A stretch of DNA of 15,454 bases, from the NCBI GenBank assembly GCA_020853155.1, contig JADYZL010000159.1:1-15454 (forward strand), read 5' to 3'. A model generated the notes under the pieces. It saw only the letters and a list, made by a program, of their open reading frames with translations, was not told where the DNA came from and did no database searches. How positions within the stretch are numbered: position 1 is the first letter of the stretch; every line of letters starts with the position of its first letter. The translations under genes and the position numbers were made by a program. Shown piece by piece: positions 13,738 to 15,454 of this stretch. The DNA comes from Bryobacterales bacterium. GTDB taxonomy: Bacteria > Acidobacteriota > Terriglobia > Bryobacterales > Bryobacteraceae.

Positions 13738-14415
13738 ATGGGCACCTCTTCGTTGACCTGGTACGACAGCAGCGGCAATACCGTGCTCTTGCGTTACGTC
13801 CCGCCCGGCGCCCGCGTGCTCGATGCCGGCTGCGCAACCGGCAGGCGTTGCGCCTGGCTGCGTGAGCATCTCCAATGCCAGGCAGTGGGCGTCGAGTACA
13901 ATCCCGAGATGGTGGAAGCGGCGCGTGGGCGCTGCGATGGCATTCATCTTGCCAATCTCGAAGACTTGCCGGAATTGCCTGAACCGGACTCCTCCTTCGA
14001 CGCCCTGATTTTCGGCGACGTGCTGGAACATTTGCGGAATCCGGAACAGGTGCTCACCCACTTGCAGCGCTACTTGAAGCCCGGTGGACGCGTGCTGATT
14101 TCGCTGCCCAACTTCCTTTTCCTATTCATCCGCATCAAGGTGGTGCTGGGCCTCTTTCGATATACGGAATACGGCATCCTGGATAAGACGCATTTACGCT
14201 TCTATACAAAAGTTACCGCCGGAGAGCTTGCTCAAGACTGTGGCCTCACCGTGCGGAATTGGGACTATATGCCGCCGGAGTACGGACCATGGCGCGTGTT
14301 TCCGCCGGCCATCCGGCGGATGCTCGCACATGGATGGCCGTCTTTATTCGCATTTCAGTTCGTATTGGATTGTGTACGCCCGCCAAACGGCAAGCTACCG
14401 GTAAACTCGCAGTAG
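13738..14415 (+). CDS. Class I SAM-dependent methyltransferase
   Basis: 225-residue Rossmann methyltransferase of the MetW/UbiG-like group. The SAM motif I is VLDAGCATGRRCAWL (27-41), the acidic residue after beta 2 is in GVEYNPEMVEAAR (51-63), the core motif is DALIFGDVLEHLRNPEQVL (88-106), and LKPGGRVLISLPN (113-125) closes the sheet. DKTHLRFYT (149-157) is typical of methyltransferases in cell-surface glycan and glycosyltransferase clusters. The acceptor is unknown. Upstream the reading frame is closed by a stop five codons before the ATG, so the start is firm. A GTGAGG site lies 10 nt upstream. The DUF707 gene follows 4 nt downstream. Confidence 0.85.
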   Translation: MGTSSLTWYDSSGNTVLLRYVPPGARVLDAGCATGRRCAWLREHLQCQAVGVEYNPEMVEAARGRCDGIHLANLEDLPELPEPDSSFDALIFGDVLEHLRNPEQVLTHLQRYLKPGGRVLISLPNFLFLFIRIKVVLGLFRYTEYGILDKTHLRFYTKVTAGELAQDCGLTVRNWDYMPPEYGPWRVFPPAIRRMLAHGWPSLFAFQFVLDCVRPPNGKLPVNSQ

Positions 14416-14419
14416 TGGA

Positions 14420-15310
14420 ATGACCAGCGATGAGCCGCAAAATCGCCGCCGGAATCTCGTGCTTCTGCGCGCCGGCGATACGTCCATTCACGAAGCCTGG
14501 CTGGAAGAGAAGAACGAGAAGCGGAATTGGGACTTCATCATCAACTACTTCGGCGATGACCCCGATAAGTTTCGAGGGGGAGATTGGCTGCGCATCGATA
14601 GCAAGGGCCTGAAGATGCAGGGCCTCCATGACTTCATCCGTGCTCATGAAGACCTGGTCCGGCGGTACGAGTTTGTCTGGCTGCCCGACGAAGACCTTCG
14701 CATTCGCTGCGAGGACATCAACCGCATGTTTGACATTTGCCGGGAGCGGCAACTCAAGCTGGCGCAGCCTTCCCTGTCACCCGATAGTTACTTCTCCCAC
14801 CCCGTAACATTGCACTGCCGGGGATTCAAACTGCGTTACACCTCTTTTGTTGAGATCATGGCGCCGTGCTTGAGCACAGAAGCCCTTTGGACCGTGCTCC
14901 CCACCATGGATGGCATCTACAGCGGTTGGGGTCTGGACTTCGTGTGGCCGAAGCTACTTTCCTCCGGGAGCCCGGCGATCGGGATCATAGACGAAGTACG
15001 GATGACGCATACGCGCCCTGTGGGTGGCGGCACGTTCTACCAGGTTGTGGCCGGGATGGGGCAATCCGCGTGGAACGAGATGAAGTCCATCGAAGCGCGC
15101 TATGGCATCGAGGATCGCCGCTACGAAATCCACGGCGGTATCCTCGATTCCGGCCGCCCCACGGAGAGCCGCGCGCTCATCCTCTGGCTGTACCTCCGGA
15201 GCCTGATCGCCGCGGCTCCCCGCATGAAGTCACGGCCAAGGCAACGGGCGCTGACATTCATGAGCGCAATCTGGCAGCAAATCAAGGGGCGACGGAAGCT
15301 TGGAGAGTGA
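14420..15310 (+). CDS. DUF707-family protein, glycosyltransferase-like
   Basis: 296-residue protein resembling the DUF707 family. It has RRYEFVWLPDEDL (81-93), where Asp-Glu-Asp (90-92) resembles a GT-A DxD metal site, then QLKLAQPSLSPDSYFSHPVT (111-130), FVEIMAPCLST (143-153) and GIYSGWGLDFVWPKLL (165-180). IDEVRMTHTRP (190-200) matches the conserved tail of the family. No signal peptide or membrane segment is visible. DUF707 has no settled biochemical role; related fold features suggest a glycan-modifying enzyme. It follows the methyltransferase by 4 nt, supporting a shared job, such as making or decorating a surface polysaccharide. The family call is made from memory of motif pattern and needs a profile search. 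Confidence 0.78.
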   Translation: MTSDEPQNRRRNLVLLRAGDTSIHEAWLEEKNEKRNWDFIINYFGDDPDKFRGGDWLRIDSKGLKMQGLHDFIRAHEDLVRRYEFVWLPDEDLRIRCEDINRMFDICRERQLKLAQPSLSPDSYFSHPVTLHCRGFKLRYTSFVEIMAPCLSTEALWTVLPTMDGIYSGWGLDFVWPKLLSSGSPAIGIIDEVRMTHTRPVGGGTFYQVVAGMGQSAWNEMKSIEARYGIEDRRYEIHGGILDSGRPTESRALILWLYLRSLIAAAPRMKSRPRQRALTFMSAIWQQIKGRRKLGE

Positions 15311-15316
15311 CTCTCC
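15302..15316 (+). repeat. Perfect hairpin at the DUF707 stop codon
   Basis: GGAGAG (15302-15307) and CTCTCC (15311-15316) form a 6-bp stem whose 3-nt loop is the TGA stop of the DUF707 gene. There is no T-run downstream. It would cover the GTG start of the candidate next gene. Confidence 0.4.
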
Positions 15317-15454
15317 CGGGATTCATCGCCCAAGGACACCTGGCCCCGCGGATTGTGGCACAGGGAACACCACTTCATCTCGATCTGGTTGGCTTCGCCG
15401 CTACTCCGCGGTTCGCCCGATTGCGAATCTCCCGGAATCCCGCGCTGGAGCATG
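15307..15454 (+). CDS. Possible start of a third gene in the methyltransferase/DUF707 operon (partial)
   Basis: GTG at 15307 overlaps the DUF707 TGA by 4 nt (GTGA), as in mazG and its neighbour. The frame stays open for all 49 visible codons to the window end, reading roughly VTLPGFIAQGHLAPRIVAQG, then LDLVGFAATPRFARLRISRN. About 60% of third positions are G or C, which is only moderately high for this high-GC segment. No family is recognised from so short a stretch. A minus-strand frame (to 15453) is also open here, so it is not certain which, if either, is real. Confidence 0.35.
   Translation, partial: MTLPGFIAQGHLAPRIVAQGTPLHLDLVGFAATPRFARLRISRNPALEH

Noticed and set aside
12941..13837. 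298-codon minus-strand frame opposite cobA
   Set aside because: Ser/Arg-rich shadow of a complete cobA.
15121..15453. 110-codon minus-strand frame at the right edge with a CxxCH (CSLCHN) motif
   Set aside because: Mostly antisense to the DUF707 gene; a single CxxCH in such a frame is not enough for a cytochrome call.

Overview
The window reads as a high-GC chromosomal segment of an Acidobacteriota-like bacterium, probably close to Solibacter/Bryobacter. This rests on gene content only: a Tat-exported Gfo/Idh/MocA oxidoreductase, secreted FecR-type and orphan secreted proteins, and the style of the sulfate-assimilation operon. There is no rRNA or other marker to confirm it. I found no tRNA, rRNA, CRISPR array, transposase or phage gene. 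Gene packing is dense, with many 1-4 nt overlaps.

Layout. (1) 1-197, minus: N-terminus of a GT-C (GT39/PMT_2-like) membrane glycosyltransferase, divergent from what follows. (2) 321-3947, plus: a four-gene operon joined by 4-nt overlaps: mazG, a COG3375-type GNAT acyltransferase, an o-succinylbenzoate synthase/N-succinylamino-acid racemase (enolase superfamily) and an EamA transporter. GNAT plus racemase match two of the three steps of the known N-succinyl pathway that turns D-amino acids into L-amino acids; the desuccinylase is not here. (3) 4029-5411, plus: Tat-signal oxidoreductase with its own candidate promoter. (4) 5441-8211, minus: three exported proteins: an orphan secreted protein, a FecR-domain protein with a ten-proline tail, and a protein that seems to hold two PH-like beta modules. 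The last two each have a perfect TGnTATAAT promoter. A 560-nt gap between them carries phased GCAAT boxes and hairpins.

(5) 8654-13625, plus: assimilatory sulfate reduction and siroheme operon: cysD, cysN, precorrin-2 dehydrogenase/ferrochelatase, cysH (APS reductase) and cobA (uroporphyrinogen-III methyltransferase). Together these take sulfate to APS and then sulfite, and make siroheme for a sulfite reductase that is not in the window. Two components look unusual. CysD carries a CC...CxxC cysteine set like that of the APS reductase. CysN has a C-terminal extension that looks like an APS-kinase domain without its P-loop. (6) 13738-15454, plus: a SAM methyltransferase, a DUF707 protein and possibly the start of a third gene, perhaps part of a surface-glycan locus.

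The strongest leads are the CysD/CysN variants, the succinyl-amino-acid operon, the duplicated-module secreted protein and the phased boxes upstream of the FecR gene.
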